Source: Zoogloeaceae bacterium (GTDB lineage Bacteria > Pseudomonadota > Gammaproteobacteria > Burkholderiales > Rhodocyclaceae). Taken from it: a stretch of 23,066 nucleotides of DNA. Location: the NCBI GenBank assembly GCA_031259605.1, contig JAIRLE010000193.1, positions 1-23,066 of the forward strand, read 5' to 3'. Positions 15,323 to 23,066 of the stretch are shown here, one piece after another. A program made the position numbers and the translations under genes. The stretch's first letter is position 1; the number at the start of each line of letters is the position of its first letter. The notes beneath the pieces were generated by a model. The model had not been told where the DNA came from, did no database searches, and worked only from the letters and a program-made list of their open reading frames with translations.

Positions 15323-15351
15323 GCCGCGCTACGAATCTGAAGGGATTTCTT

Positions 15352-16431
15352 ATGGACGAAAACAAGGCAAAGGCGCTGGCGGCTGCGTTGGCGCAGATTG
15401 AGAAGCAGTTTGGCAAGGGTTCCATCATGAAGATGGGCGAGGCCGAGGTGGATGAAGCCATTTCCGTGGTTTCCACCGGTTCGCTGGGGCTGGATCTGGC
15501 GTTGGGCGTGGGCGGTTTGCCGCGCGGCCGAGTGGTGGAAGTCTATGGGCCGGAATCTTCCGGCAAGACCACGCTCTGCTTGCAGGTGGTGGCGGAAATG
15601 CAGAAACTCTCCGGCACGGCGGCCTTCATCGACGCCGAACACGCGCTCGATCCGCAATACGCGCAGAAACTGGGGGTCAATGTCGGCGAACTGCTGATTT
15701 CCCAGCCGGATACCGGCGAACAGGCGCTGGAGATTGCCGACATGCTGGTGCGTTCCGGTTCGGTCGACATCATCGTCATCGACTCGGTGGCGGCCTTGAC
15801 GCCCAAGGCGGAAATCGAGGGTGAAATGGGCGATTCCGTGATGGGGCTGCACGCCCGCCTGATGAGTCAGGCGCTCAGAAAGCTCACCGCCAACATCAAG
15901 AAGACCAACACCCTGGTGATTTTCATCAACCAGATTCGCATGAAGATTGGCGTGATGTTCGGCAGTCCGGAGACCACGACCGGCGGCAATGCCCTGAAGT
16001 TCTATGCTTCCGTGCGTCTCGACATCCGCCGTATCGGCGGCATCAAGAAAAACGACGAGGTGATTGGCAACGAAACCAAGGTCAAGGTGGTCAAGAACAA
16101 GGTCGCGCCGCCCTTCAAGGAAGCCTTTTTCGAGATTCTCTACGGCGAGGGCATTTCCCGCGCGGGCGAGATTGTCGATCTCGGCGTCGAGTACAAGCTG
16201 ATCGACAAGTCCGGCGCGTGGTATGCCTACAAAGGCAACAAGATCGGCCAGGGCAAGGACAATGTGCGCGAATTCCTGAAGGCGCACGCGGACATCGCCA
16301 AGGAAGTCGAGGCCGGCATACGCGCCGCCGCGCGCCAGAAACTGCTGGCGAAGGCGAGCGGCGCGGCAGCGGCCAAACCTGCGGCGGCAACGGCGGCGGC
16401 GGACGAAGCTCCTGGCGTCGATGCGGCATAA
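15352..16431 (+). CDS. recA: Recombinase RecA
   Basis: RecA, 359 residues, the ATP-dependent strand-exchange protein that also triggers LexA self-cleavage. The Walker [10 protein letters not shown] starts at residue 66, as in E. coli. Walker B is in [11 protein letters not shown], loop L1 contains [18 protein letters not shown], and loop L2 [18 protein letters not shown]. The C-terminal tail after residue 335 is rich in alanine and ends acidic (DEAPGVDAA), longer and more Ala-rich than in E. coli but of a kind common in betaproteobacteria. The ATG at 15352 follows a GAAGGG ribosome-binding site. recX overlaps its end by 11 bases, with no terminator between them. The control region is unusual: tandem repeats replace the expected -35 area and no clear LexA box is seen. 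Confidence 0.98.
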   Translation: MDENKAKALAAALAQIEKQFGKGSIMKMGEAEVDEAISVVSTGSLGLDLALGVGGLPRGRVVEVYGPESSGKTTLCLQVVAEMQKLSGTAAFIDAEHALDPQYAQKLGVNVGELLISQPDTGEQALEIADMLVRSGSVDIIVIDSVAALTPKAEIEGEMGDSVMGLHARLMSQALRKLTANIKKTNTLVIFINQIRMKIGVMFGSPETTTGGNALKFYASVRLDIRRIGGIKKNDEVIGNETKVKVVKNKVAPPFKEAFFEILYGEGISRAGEIVDLGVEYKLIDKSGAWYAYKGNKIGQGKDNVREFLKAHADIAKEVEAGIRAAARQKLLAKASGAAAAKPAAATAAADEAPGVDAA

Positions 16432-16924
16432 ACGGGTTTTGCCGACCGCCCCCTTGCGCCCCACCGCAAAACCCTTGCCGGCAACCGCCTTGCGGGCAAA
16501 GGCGCTGGATTTGCTGGCGCGGCGGGAGTATAGCCGCGCCACGCTCGAAAGACGGCTCTTGCCGCTGGCGGAATCCGTCGAGGCGGTGGCGCGCCTGCTG
16601 GACGACCTGACTGCCCGGCGGCAGCTTTCGGACGCGCGTTACGCGCACAGCCGGGTCAATGCGCGCGGGCGGCGTTATGGCGATAGCCGGATCACGCATG
16701 AACTGCGTCAGGAAGGTCTGGATGGCAAAACCATCCAGTCGGCGCTGGCGGAAGGCGAGGACGAGTTGCTGCGCTGCCAGGGCGTGTGGCAAAGAAAATT
16801 TTCCGCCTTGCCCGGAACGCTGGCCGAGCGCGCCCGGCAACAGCGGTTCTTGCGTTATCGCGGATTTTCCGCGGAGGTCATCCGGCAGGTTTTGCACGGA
16901 CTCATTGAGGAAGACGAGACTTGA
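16421..16924 (+). CDS. recX: RecA regulator RecX
   Basis: A 167-residue RecX, which binds the RecA filament and restrains its growth and co-protease activity. The typical helical repeats are visible: [19 protein letters not shown], then a [20 protein letters not shown] segment (second repeat) and a C-terminal [17 protein letters not shown]. The N-terminal 25 residues are basic and proline-rich with no family counterpart. The ATG at 16421 lies inside the last codons of recA, an 11-base overlap in another frame. This implies coupled translation and a fixed RecA:RecX ratio, unlike E. coli where a terminator separates them. A later start would still leave the core intact. lptB begins four bases after the stop. 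Confidence 0.92.
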   Translation: MRHKRVLPTAPLRPTAKPLPATALRAKALDLLARREYSRATLERRLLPLAESVEAVARLLDDLTARRQLSDARYAHSRVNARGRRYGDSRITHELRQEGLDGKTIQSALAEGEDELLRCQGVWQRKFSALPGTLAERARQQRFLRYRGFSAEVIRQVLHGLIEEDET

Positions 16925-16928
16925 AAGC

Positions 16929-17681
16929 ATGAGCAAGACAGCAGAAGCCATTCCTCCCGCATGCACGCTGACGGCGCGCAATCTCAAGAAACGCTACAAG
17001 TCGCGCACCGTGGTCTCCGACGTATCCTTCACGGTGCAAAGCGGCGAGGTCGTGGGGCTTCTGGGGCCGAACGGCGCGGGGAAAACCACCTGTTTCTACA
17101 TGGTCGTCGGGTTGGTTGCCGCGGACGGCGGCGAGATTTTCATCGACGAGACGCGCATCACCCATCTGCCCATGCACCGGCGGGCGGCGCTGGGGCTTTC
17201 CTATCTGCCGCAGGAGGCTTCCGTCTTCAGGAAGCTCGATGTGTCGGAAAACATTGCCGCCGTGCTGGAATTGCAGAAATTCTCACAGGAAGAAATCAAC
17301 GAGCGGCTGGAAAACCTGCTGGAAGAATTGCACATCACGCATATCCGTCATACCGCGGCGGCAGCGCTTTCCGGCGGCGAGCGGCGCCGGGTGGAGATTG
17401 CCCGCGCGCTGGCGACCAGTCCGCGCTTCATCCTGCTCGACGAGCCCTTTGCCGGCGTGGACCCCATTGCCGTGCTGGACATTCAGAAAATCATCCGCTT
17501 TCTGACCGAACAGGGCATCGGGGTGCTGATTACCGACCATAATGTGCGTGAAATGCTGGGCATCTGCAACCACGCCTGGATTATCAACGAGGGCGAAGTG
17601 CTGGCGCGGGGAACGCCGGACGAGATTGTCTATAATGAGGCCGTGCGTAAAGTCTATTTGGGCGAGCATTTCCGCCTGTAG
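16929..17681 (+). CDS. lptB: LPS export ABC transporter ATP-binding protein LptB
   Basis: LptB powers lipopolysaccharide extraction from the inner membrane together with LptF and LptG, feeding LptC and LptA. The 250-residue product has Walker [10 protein letters not shown] at 46-54, the Q-loop in [10 protein letters not shown] (Gln95), the ABC signature LSGGE at 147-151, Walker [14 protein letters not shown] around 167-179 and the switch histidine in [22 protein letters not shown] is characteristic of LptB among ABC ATPases. The frame is open upstream to 16659 across recX, but the ATG at 16929 ([10 protein letters not shown]) gives the family N-terminus and lies four bases after the recX stop. 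lptC and lptA, which usually precede lptB in this class, are not present; recA-recX stand there instead. rpoN follows 33 bases downstream, as is usual. Confidence 0.96.
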   Translation: MSKTAEAIPPACTLTARNLKKRYKSRTVVSDVSFTVQSGEVVGLLGPNGAGKTTCFYMVVGLVAADGGEIFIDETRITHLPMHRRAALGLSYLPQEASVFRKLDVSENIAAVLELQKFSQEEINERLENLLEELHITHIRHTAAAALSGGERRRVEIARALATSPRFILLDEPFAGVDPIAVLDIQKIIRFLTEQGIGVLITDHNVREMLGICNHAWIINEGEVLARGTPDEIVYNEAVRKVYLGEHFRL

Positions 17682-17714
17682 TCCAGCGGCATTCACAGAG
17701 ATTCCATACCCCGC

Positions 17715-19196
17715 ATGAAGCCAAGCCTGCAAATCAAGCTCTCCCAACAACTGGCGCTGACGCCGCAGTTGCAGCAGGCGATCAAATTGTTGCAGCTTTC
17801 GACCCTGGAAATGAATCAGGAAATCGAGCGTTATTTGCAGGACAACCCCTTGCTGGAACGCGAAGACGAAAACGAGCGCGCTTACGAACTCGCCTATAAC
17901 GGCGCAAACGGCAAGGACAATGTGGAAAGCGTCGCCAGCGGCGAGCGCGAAGCGCCCGAAGATGGCGAATTCCGCGCAGCGGAACGCACGGAGCTTTCGC
18001 TCTCGGAAATCGAGGAAGATCGCTGGTTTCAGGATAGCGGCGGCTATGGCAATTCCAGCGGTGCCAACCGCGACCGCGGCAACGACGACGAAGTCGAGGC
18101 TCAGGATTTGCAGCCTGCCGCCACTTCCCTGCGCGATTACCTCTGCTGGCAACTGAATCTTTCCCGCTTTTCCGACGCGGACAAATCCCTGATCCGCTTT
18201 CTCGCGGAAGGTCTGGATGACGACGGTTATCTTTCCGCTTCCCTGGAGGAATTGCGGGAGACCATTCCGCCGGAATACGAAGTCGATGCCGATGATCTGG
18301 AAATCGCCTTGAAGCAACTGCAAAGCCTTGAGCCGACCGGCGTGGGCGCGCGTTCGCCGCAGGAATGCCTGTGTCTGCAATTGAAGGCGATGGCGGTTTC
18401 TCCCGCGCGCGATCTGGCGCTTTCGATCGTCGGGCGATGTCTCGATCTGCTGGCGGGGCGCGACTTCAACAAGATCGTGAAGCTGCTGGGCTGCTCCAAT
18501 GAAGAACTAAAGGCCGCCCATGCCCTGATTGTCCGCCTGGATCCGCGTCCCGGCGCGAGTTTTACGCCGCTCGACGCCCGCTACATCATTCCCGATGTCA
18601 TTGTCAGGAAAGTGCGTGGACGCTGGGTGTCGCAAATCAATCCCGACGCTTATCCCAAGTTGCGGGTCAATCGTCTTTACGCCGAAATCCTTGCCAGGCA
18701 ACGGCGCGGCGAGGGCACGCTTTCCGGTCAGTTACAGGAAGCCCGCTGGCTGATCAAGAATGTGCAGCAGCGTTTCGACACCATTGCCCGTGTCTCCCAG
18801 GCCATTGTCGAGCGTCAGCGCCAGTTTTTCGAACATGGCGAAGTCGCCATGCGGCCTCTGGTGCTCAGGGAGATCGCCGATGTTCTCGACTTGCATGAAT
18901 CCACCATCTCGCGCGTTACCAGCCAGAAATACATGTCCACGCCGCGCGGCATTTTTGAACTCAAATACTTTTTTGGCAGCCATGTGTCCACCGATAGCGG
19001 CGGCTCCTGTTCTGCCACGGCCATCCGCGCCCTGATCAAGCAATTGATCGGGGCGGAAGATGGCAAGAAACCCTTGTCGGACAGTCAATTATCCGAAATA
19101 CTAGGTCGGCAAGGGGTCGTTGTGGCGCGGCGCACCGTGGCAAAATACCGCGAAGCGCTCAATATCCCGCCGGTCAATTTACGCAAGACCCTGTAA
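17715..19196 (+). CDS. rpoN: RNA polymerase sigma-54 factor
   Basis: Sigma-54, 493 residues, directs RNA polymerase to -24/-12 promoters activated by enhancer-binding ATPases. Region I is the glutamine- and leucine-rich N-terminus (LKLSQQLALTPQLQQAIKLLQ-type pattern, residues 7-50). Region II is the acidic, variable stretch at about 50-130. The core-binding and DNA-binding region III includes VLREIADVLDLHESTISRVT (helix-turn-helix) near 395-415. The RpoN box ARRTVAKYRE is exact at 471-480. The length is typical. The neighbours lptB upstream and hpf, ptsN and hprK downstream form the widely conserved rpoN cluster, in which the PTS-Ntr proteins connect nitrogen and carbon status to metabolism. 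There is no independent promoter that I can defend in the 33 bases before it. Confidence 0.98.
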   Translation: MKPSLQIKLSQQLALTPQLQQAIKLLQLSTLEMNQEIERYLQDNPLLEREDENERAYELAYNGANGKDNVESVASGEREAPEDGEFRAAERTELSLSEIEEDRWFQDSGGYGNSSGANRDRGNDDEVEAQDLQPAATSLRDYLCWQLNLSRFSDADKSLIRFLAEGLDDDGYLSASLEELRETIPPEYEVDADDLEIALKQLQSLEPTGVGARSPQECLCLQLKAMAVSPARDLALSIVGRCLDLLAGRDFNKIVKLLGCSNEELKAAHALIVRLDPRPGASFTPLDARYIIPDVIVRKVRGRWVSQINPDAYPKLRVNRLYAEILARQRRGEGTLSGQLQEARWLIKNVQQRFDTIARVSQAIVERQRQFFEHGEVAMRPLVLREIADVLDLHESTISRVTSQKYMSTPRGIFELKYFFGSHVSTDSGGSCSATAIRALIKQLIGAEDGKKPLSDSQLSEILGRQGVVVARRTVAKYREALNIPPVNLRKTL

Positions 19197-19215
19197 CTGT
19201 AAACAAGGAGAAAAC

Positions 19216-19539
19216 ATGAATCTGCAAATCAGCGGTCACCATGTCGAAGTCACGCCCGCATTGCGCGACTATGTGGAAAACAAGCTCTCGCCTGTCGTCA
19301 ACCACTTCGAGCGGGTCACGGGCATTACCGCCATACTTTCCGTTGAAAAGCTCAAACAGAAAGCCGAGGTTACCGTGCATGTGCCGGGGCGGGAAATTTT
19401 CGTGGAAAGCAGCGAAAATGACCTCTATGCCGCCATCGACAGCATGTGCGACAAACTGGATCGCCAGGTGCAAAAGCACAAGCAGAAACTCGGCGATCAC
19501 CATCGCGGCAACAAAGTCACCAGTCACCTTGCGGAGTAG
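19216..19539 (+). CDS. hpf: Ribosome hibernation promoting factor, short form
   Basis: HPF/YhbH, 107 residues, binds the 30S decoding region in stationary phase and promotes 100S ribosome dimers with RMF, or stabilises 70S. The fold is recognisable from MNLQISGHHVEVTPALRDYV, the basic middle helix LSVEKLKQKAEVTVHVPG and DLYAAIDSMCDKLDRQVQKH. There is no long C-terminal dimerisation domain, so it is the short type. The start ATG at 19216 has an excellent AAGGAG ribosome-binding site seven bases upstream; the open frame from 19120 is an extension into rpoN and is rejected. It sits 19 bases after rpoN, the same arrangement as E. coli rpoN-hpf-ptsN. Confidence 0.95.
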   Translation: MNLQISGHHVEVTPALRDYVENKLSPVVNHFERVTGITAILSVEKLKQKAEVTVHVPGREIFVESSENDLYAAIDSMCDKLDRQVQKHKQKLGDHHRGNKVTSHLAE

Positions 19540-19595
19540 CCCGGAGGCTTCCGCCGGGAGATCGATTCCGGCAGAAGCGTCCCGGCGCCATCATC

Positions 19596-20051
19596 ATGAA
19601 CCCTATCGCCTTACTCTTGCCGGAAGATCGCATTCTTCTGGATCTGGACGCCAGCAGCAAGAAACGGATTTTCGAGGAAGCCGGGCAATGCCTTGAAGCC
19701 AGTTGCGGCATTGACCACGCCCTTGTCTTCGATAATCTGCTTGCCCGCGAAAAACTGGGATCGACGGGATTGGGACAAGGCGTCGCCATCCCGCACGGAC
19801 GCGTCAAGGGGCTGAAGGAGACGCTGTGCGCGTTCATCCGGTCGCGCACACCCATTGATTTCGACGCGCCGGACGAGCGTCCCGTGCAGCTCATTTTCGT
19901 CCTGCTTGCGCCGGAACAGGCGACGGAGGAATCGTTGCAAATCCTCGCGGCGCTGGCCGCCTGTTTCGCCGAGCGCGATTTCCGCGAAAAGCTTCTTGCC
20001 GCGCCGGACGCCGCCAGCGCGCGCGCCGTCTTTGCCGCCGTAAACGTCTGA
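19596..20051 (+). CDS. ptsN: PTS EIIA(Ntr) regulatory protein PtsN
   Basis: EIIA(Ntr), 151 residues, fructose/mannitol-type EIIA fold. The phosphorylated histidine is His67 in GQGVAIPHGRV. LGSTGLGQGVAIPHGR and the LIFVLLAPEQATEESLQILA segment are diagnostic of PtsN. In proteobacteria, unphosphorylated PtsN regulates K+ transport (TrkA, KdpD) and other targets and has no transport role. Phosphate should come from Enzyme I and HPr at 3767-5763, since no PtsP or NPr is encoded in the window. The ATG at 19596 gives MNPIALLLPE; the frame is open further upstream, but the extra residues overlap hpf. No strong Shine-Dalgarno sequence is seen. hprK begins 20 bases after the stop. Confidence 0.95.
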   Translation: MNPIALLLPEDRILLDLDASSKKRIFEEAGQCLEASCGIDHALVFDNLLAREKLGSTGLGQGVAIPHGRVKGLKETLCAFIRSRTPIDFDAPDERPVQLIFVLLAPEQATEESLQILAALAACFAERDFREKLLAAPDAASARAVFAAVNV

Positions 20052-20070
20052 ACGTTCCGGGAACGCCACC

Positions 20071-21006
20071 ATGCAGGAAGTCAGTCTCGTCCAGCTTTTT
20101 GAAGACCACCGCGACAAACTGGAGTTGAACTGGGAAATCGCCATTGCCGCCAAGCGGCATATCAGCCTCAAGGAATCCGGCAACTACGGCGCGGACGTGG
20201 TGGGTCACATGAACCTCATCCATCCGGAGCGCCTGCAGGTCATCGGCCCGGCGGAAATCGCCTGGCTGGCGCGCGTTTCCGATGCGCAATTTTCCCGGCA
20301 GGTGGGCGAACTCGTCGCCGCTCTGCCGCCCGCGCTCATCGTTTCCGACGGCCTGCCCGTGCCGGAGGCGCTGCGCGACCTTTGCGATACGACACAGACG
20401 CCGCTCTTCACCTCGGACAAACCCTGCGCCGCCGTCATCGACCAGTTGCGCATCTACCTGGCGCGGCGTCTGGCCGACAGTACTTCCGTGCATGGCGTCT
20501 TCATGGACGTGCTGAGCATGGGCGTGTTGATCATCGGCGATTCCGGCGTGGGCAAATCCGAGCTTGCCCTGGAACTCATTTCGCGCGGGCATGGGTTGGT
20601 GGCCGATGACGTGGTAGAACTCGCGCGCATCGCGCCTTCCACGCTGGAAGGCCGCTGTCCCGGCATGTTGCAGGATTATCTGGAAGTGCGCGGCCTGGGG
20701 CTTTTGAATATCCGCGCCATTTTTGGCGAAACGGCGGCGCGGCGCAAGATGAAGCTGAAACTCATCGTCGATCTGCAAAAACCCGTTGCCGGCGTGGAGG
20801 CCCCGCGTTTGCCGCTGGACGCGCAAACCCAGGAAATTCTCGGCGTCCATGTGCGCAAGGTGGTCATTCCCGTGGTGGTGGGGCGCAACCTTGCCGTGCT
20901 CATCGAAGCCGCCGTGCGCAACGCCATCCTGCAAATGCGCGGCATCGACAGCATGCAGGAATTCATCAGCCGCCAACAACAGGCGCTGGCGCTGGACGAC
21001 GACTGA
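20071..21006 (+). CDS. hprK: HPr kinase/phosphorylase
   Basis: A bifunctional HPr kinase/phosphorylase, 311 residues. It phosphorylates HPr on Ser46 with ATP or PPi and reverses this with inorganic phosphate. The N-terminal half is the variable domain. The kinase domain has His141 in VHGVF, Walker A GDSGVGKS at 156-163, the acidic VADDVVEL, and the family signature LEVRGLGLLNIRAIFG at 204-219. Its partner HPr (Ser46 present) is encoded 16 kb to the left. In proteobacteria such HprKs belong to incomplete, regulatory PTS sets. In many betaproteobacteria the next gene is rapZ; here a restriction-modification gene follows after 70 bases. The start ATG at 20071 lies 19 bases after ptsN with GGAACG as a weak ribosome-binding site. 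Confidence 0.97.
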   Translation: MQEVSLVQLFEDHRDKLELNWEIAIAAKRHISLKESGNYGADVVGHMNLIHPERLQVIGPAEIAWLARVSDAQFSRQVGELVAALPPALIVSDGLPVPEALRDLCDTTQTPLFTSDKPCAAVIDQLRIYLARRLADSTSVHGVFMDVLSMGVLIIGDSGVGKSELALELISRGHGLVADDVVELARIAPSTLEGRCPGMLQDYLEVRGLGLLNIRAIFGETAARRKMKLKLIVDLQKPVAGVEAPRLPLDAQTQEILGVHVRKVVIPVVVGRNLAVLIEAAVRNAILQMRGIDSMQEFISRQQQALALDDD

Positions 21007-21076
21007 ACGGTATCCCGTGTCCACGGTGTCCGGAAAAACCCCGATTCCTGATTCCCGCTTCCTTCTGATTTCCGCC

Positions 21077-23066
21077 ATGACCCCTGAAGCCTTCATTGCC
21101 CGCTGGCGGGACAACGATCTCAGCGAGCGCGCCGGGGCGCAGGCGTATTTTGATGATCTGTGCGATCTGCTGGGTGTGGAAAAGCCGCGCGATCCGGAAA
21201 ACTACTGTTTCGAGCGCGGCGCGAAGAAGGCGGGCGGCGGCGACGGCTGGGCGGATGTCTGGAAGCGCGGCCATTTCGGCTGGGAGAACAAGAAGCCGGG
21301 ACGCGACCTCAAGGCGGCGCTGAAGCAGCTCACCGACTACGCCCTCAATCTCGAAAATCCGCCGCTTCTCATCGTCTGCGACCGGGAAATCATCGAGATT
21401 CACACCGCCTTTACCGGCTACCCCGATGAAGTGACAAGCATCCGGCTGGAAGATCTGAAGGATGAAGCCGCGCGCGAAAAACTGCGCTGGGTGTTCGAGG
21501 AACCGGAAAGGTTGCGTCCGGAAAAGTCCACTGCCGCCATTACCGGGGAAGCCGCCGGGCGGTTCTCCGATCTGGCGAAAGGCATGCGCGATCGCGGGCT
21601 GGAAGGGCAGCGGGTGGCGCATTTTCTGATGCAATGCCTGTTTTGCATGTTTGCCGAGGATGAATCCTTGCTGCCCAAAGGCATCTTCACCCGCTTGCTG
21701 GAAAGAGCGGGGGAAGATGCCGCGAGAGCCGCCGGGCGCGTTGGCAGGCTCTTTTCGGCCATGCGGGAACAAGGCGGCGTCTATGGCGACGATGATATTC
21801 AATGGTTCAATGGCGGTCTTTTCGAGAAAATCGACATTCCCGCGCTCACCGCCTCCGACCTTGCCGCGCTTTGCGGCGCCGCGCGGATGGACTGGCGCGG
21901 CATTGATCCCTCGATCTTCGGCACGCTTTTCGAGCGCGGGCTGGACCCGAGAAACCGCGCCCAACTGGGCGCGCACTATACCGATACGGCCACCATAGAA
22001 AAGCTCATCCGCCCACTGGTATTCGAGCCGTTGTTGCGCGAATGGGAAGCCGTAAGGGAAGAAATCAGGAAAATCGCGCCGAAATTCGGCCATACCAAAA
22101 AAGGGCAGCCCAACAGCGCCCTGAAAGAGGGGCGGGATTTGCTGAACGCCTTTTTGCTGCGCCTGGAAAATTTCCGCATTCTCGACCCCGCCTGCGGTTC
22201 CGGCAATTTTCTGTATTTGTCGCTCCATGCCCTGCGGGAAGTGGAAAAACAAAGCCGCGTCGAAGCGGAAGAACTGGGGCTGTCCCCGAATCTGGTCATG
22301 CACACCGGCCCGCACAATATCCTGGGGCTGGAAATCAACGAATTCGCGGCGGAACTGGCGCGGGTGACGGTATGGATCGGCGACATCCAATGGAGCCGCA
22401 GGAACGGCTATCCCCATGCCGTCAATCCGATTTTGAAACCCCTGGGCGGCATCGAGCGAAAGGACGCGCTCCTGAACGCGGACGCGAGCGAAGCCGAATG
22501 GCCGGAAGCGGACATCATCATCGGCAATCCGCCGTTTTTGGGAAACAAGATGATGCGCGGCGAGCTTGGCAATGAGTACGTGGAAAGACTGCGCAAAGTC
22601 TTCGAGCCGGAAGTCGCGGGCGGCGTCGATCTGGTGACGTACTGGTTCCACAAGGCAAGAAAACAGATCGTCGACGGCAAAGCCAAGGCCGCTGGACTTG
22701 TCGCCACAAATTCGATACGCGGCGGCGCGAATCGCAAAGTGCTGGAAGCCATCGCGCGGGACACGCGCATCATGGAGGCATGGAGCGACGAAGATTGGGT
22801 AAACGACGGTGCCGCCGTTCGCGTTTCGCTCGTCGCCTTCGGAGAGTCCGCCCGCGAAACCCGCCTCGATGGCCACGCGGTAACGACGATTCACGCGGAT
22901 TTGACGGTGGGCGATGGGCTGGATTTGACGAAAGCAACGCAGCTTGCGGAAAACAAAGGCGTTTCTTTCATGGGTACCACCAAGGCGGCCTCATTCGACA
23001 TTCCAGGCGAACTTGCCCGCGAATGGCTGAAGCTGCCAAATCCCAACGGCAGGCCGAATAGCGATG
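21077..23066 (+). CDS. MmeI-like type IIL restriction-modification fusion protein, 3' end beyond window
   Basis: A reading frame open from the ATG at 21077 to the right edge, 663 codons seen of a family usually about 900 long. Residues 1 to about 170 match the MmeI-type N-terminal nuclease domain. Asp60, Glu70 and Lys72 (in GWADVW and FGWENKKPG) give the spacing D-X9-E-X-K of a PD-(D/E)XK site, as in MmeI. A helical spacer covers about 170-330. The methyltransferase has motif I DPACGSGNFL at 370-379 and motif IV NPPF at 484-487, indicating N6-adenine methylation. FEINEFAAELARV-like text (as LEINEFAAEL) supports the same family. The target-recognition domain begins near the edge and is incomplete, so no recognition site can be read. 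In-frame GTGs at 21017 and 21026 are alternative starts. It is the only defence-type gene here and may be an insertion next to hprK. No frameshift or stop is seen. Confidence 0.88.
   Translation, partial: MTPEAFIARWRDNDLSERAGAQAYFDDLCDLLGVEKPRDPENYCFERGAKKAGGGDGWADVWKRGHFGWENKKPGRDLKAALKQLTDYALNLENPPLLIVCDREIIEIHTAFTGYPDEVTSIRLEDLKDEAAREKLRWVFEEPERLRPEKSTAAITGEAAGRFSDLAKGMRDRGLEGQRVAHFLMQCLFCMFAEDESLLPKGIFTRLLERAGEDAARAAGRVGRLFSAMREQGGVYGDDDIQWFNGGLFEKIDIPALTASDLAALCGAARMDWRGIDPSIFGTLFERGLDPRNRAQLGAHYTDTATIEKLIRPLVFEPLLREWEAVREEIRKIAPKFGHTKKGQPNSALKEGRDLLNAFLLRLENFRILDPACGSGNFLYLSLHALREVEKQSRVEAEELGLSPNLVMHTGPHNILGLEINEFAAELARVTVWIGDIQWSRRNGYPHAVNPILKPLGGIERKDALLNADASEAEWPEADIIIGNPPFLGNKMMRGELGNEYVERLRKVFEPEVAGGVDLVTYWFHKARKQIVDGKAKAAGLVATNSIRGGANRKVLEAIARDTRIMEAWSDEDWVNDGAAVRVSLVAFGESARETRLDGHAVTTIHADLTVGDGLDLTKATQLAENKGVSFMGTTKAASFDIPGELAREWLKLPNPNGRPNSD

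Noticed and set aside
15103..15351. LexA/SOS box upstream of recA
   Set aside because: Several CTGT sequences occur within the tandem repeat, but none has ACAG at the required eight-base spacing.
14257..16542. A 761-codon minus-strand frame running antisense through recA and recX
   Set aside because: Only the part up to 15102 encodes the PHP protein; the remainder is the mirror of recA codons at high GC and has low-complexity, His/Gln/Arg-rich translation.
20966..22894. A 642-codon minus-strand frame opposite the MmeI-like gene
   Set aside because: The plus strand has intact nuclease and methyltransferase motifs across the same interval; the antisense frame has none.
1..23066. tRNA, rRNA or known riboswitch
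   Set aside because: I read all intergenic gaps and saw no cloverleaf with a T-loop GTTCRAnnC pattern, no rRNA segments and no recognised riboswitch core; small unknown RNAs cannot be excluded.

Overview
The window reads as a chromosomal segment of a betaproteobacterium: high GC, dense genes, short intergenic gaps. The family content supports this. It holds a Gcr-family 'recombinase' next to a DUF2863 protein, a yciV-yciO-M50 protease-trpS run, ypjD-yfjD beside ffh, and an incomplete regulatory PTS with HPr kinase. The gene set would suit the Rhodocyclales or a neighbouring order, but I cannot name a genus from sequence alone.

Layout. (1) 1-3286: ffh (minus strand, cut by the window start) is divergent from ypjD/ccsA-like and yfjD/corB-like membrane genes, the same neighbourhood as in E. 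coli. (2) 3375-5763: an overlapping PTS operon, EIIA(Man) - HPr - Enzyme I, with no sugar permease. A non-coding stretch with inverted repeats and a strong hairpin terminator follows. (3) 6039-6981: a hydrogenase maturation protease and a HypC/HupF chaperone, with no hydrogenase structural gene in the window. (4) 7124-11707: a Gcr-family protein that looks like a polytopic membrane protein, a DUF2863 protein and bioA, all plus strand. (5) 11753-15102, minus strand: PHP phosphoesterase - yciO - M50 protease - trpS, read from 15102 down to 11753. (6) 15352 to the right edge, plus strand: recA-recX-lptB-rpoN-hpf-ptsN-hprK, then the start of a MmeI-like restriction-methylation fusion protein that runs off the window.

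How the genes fit together. The two PTS blocks form one regulatory circuit: Enzyme I and HPr (His15 and Ser46 both present), EIIA(Man), EIIA(Ntr)/PtsN and HPr kinase/phosphorylase, with RpoN and the ribosome hibernation factor in the second block. RapZ, which commonly follows hprK in betaproteobacteria, is not there; the restriction gene occupies that place. recA heads a tight co-directional series. Its upstream region carries two adjacent short tandem repeats that cover the place where a -35 element would lie.

I found no CRISPR array, tRNA, rRNA, insertion sequence or integrase. No stretch above 300 bases lacks a gene; the largest gaps (5764-6038 and 15103-15351) are described below. Most of the window is housekeeping. 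The less ordinary parts are the right-edge MmeI-like gene, the recA leader repeats, the orphan hydrogenase maturation pair and the Gcr/DUF2863 pair of unclear function.
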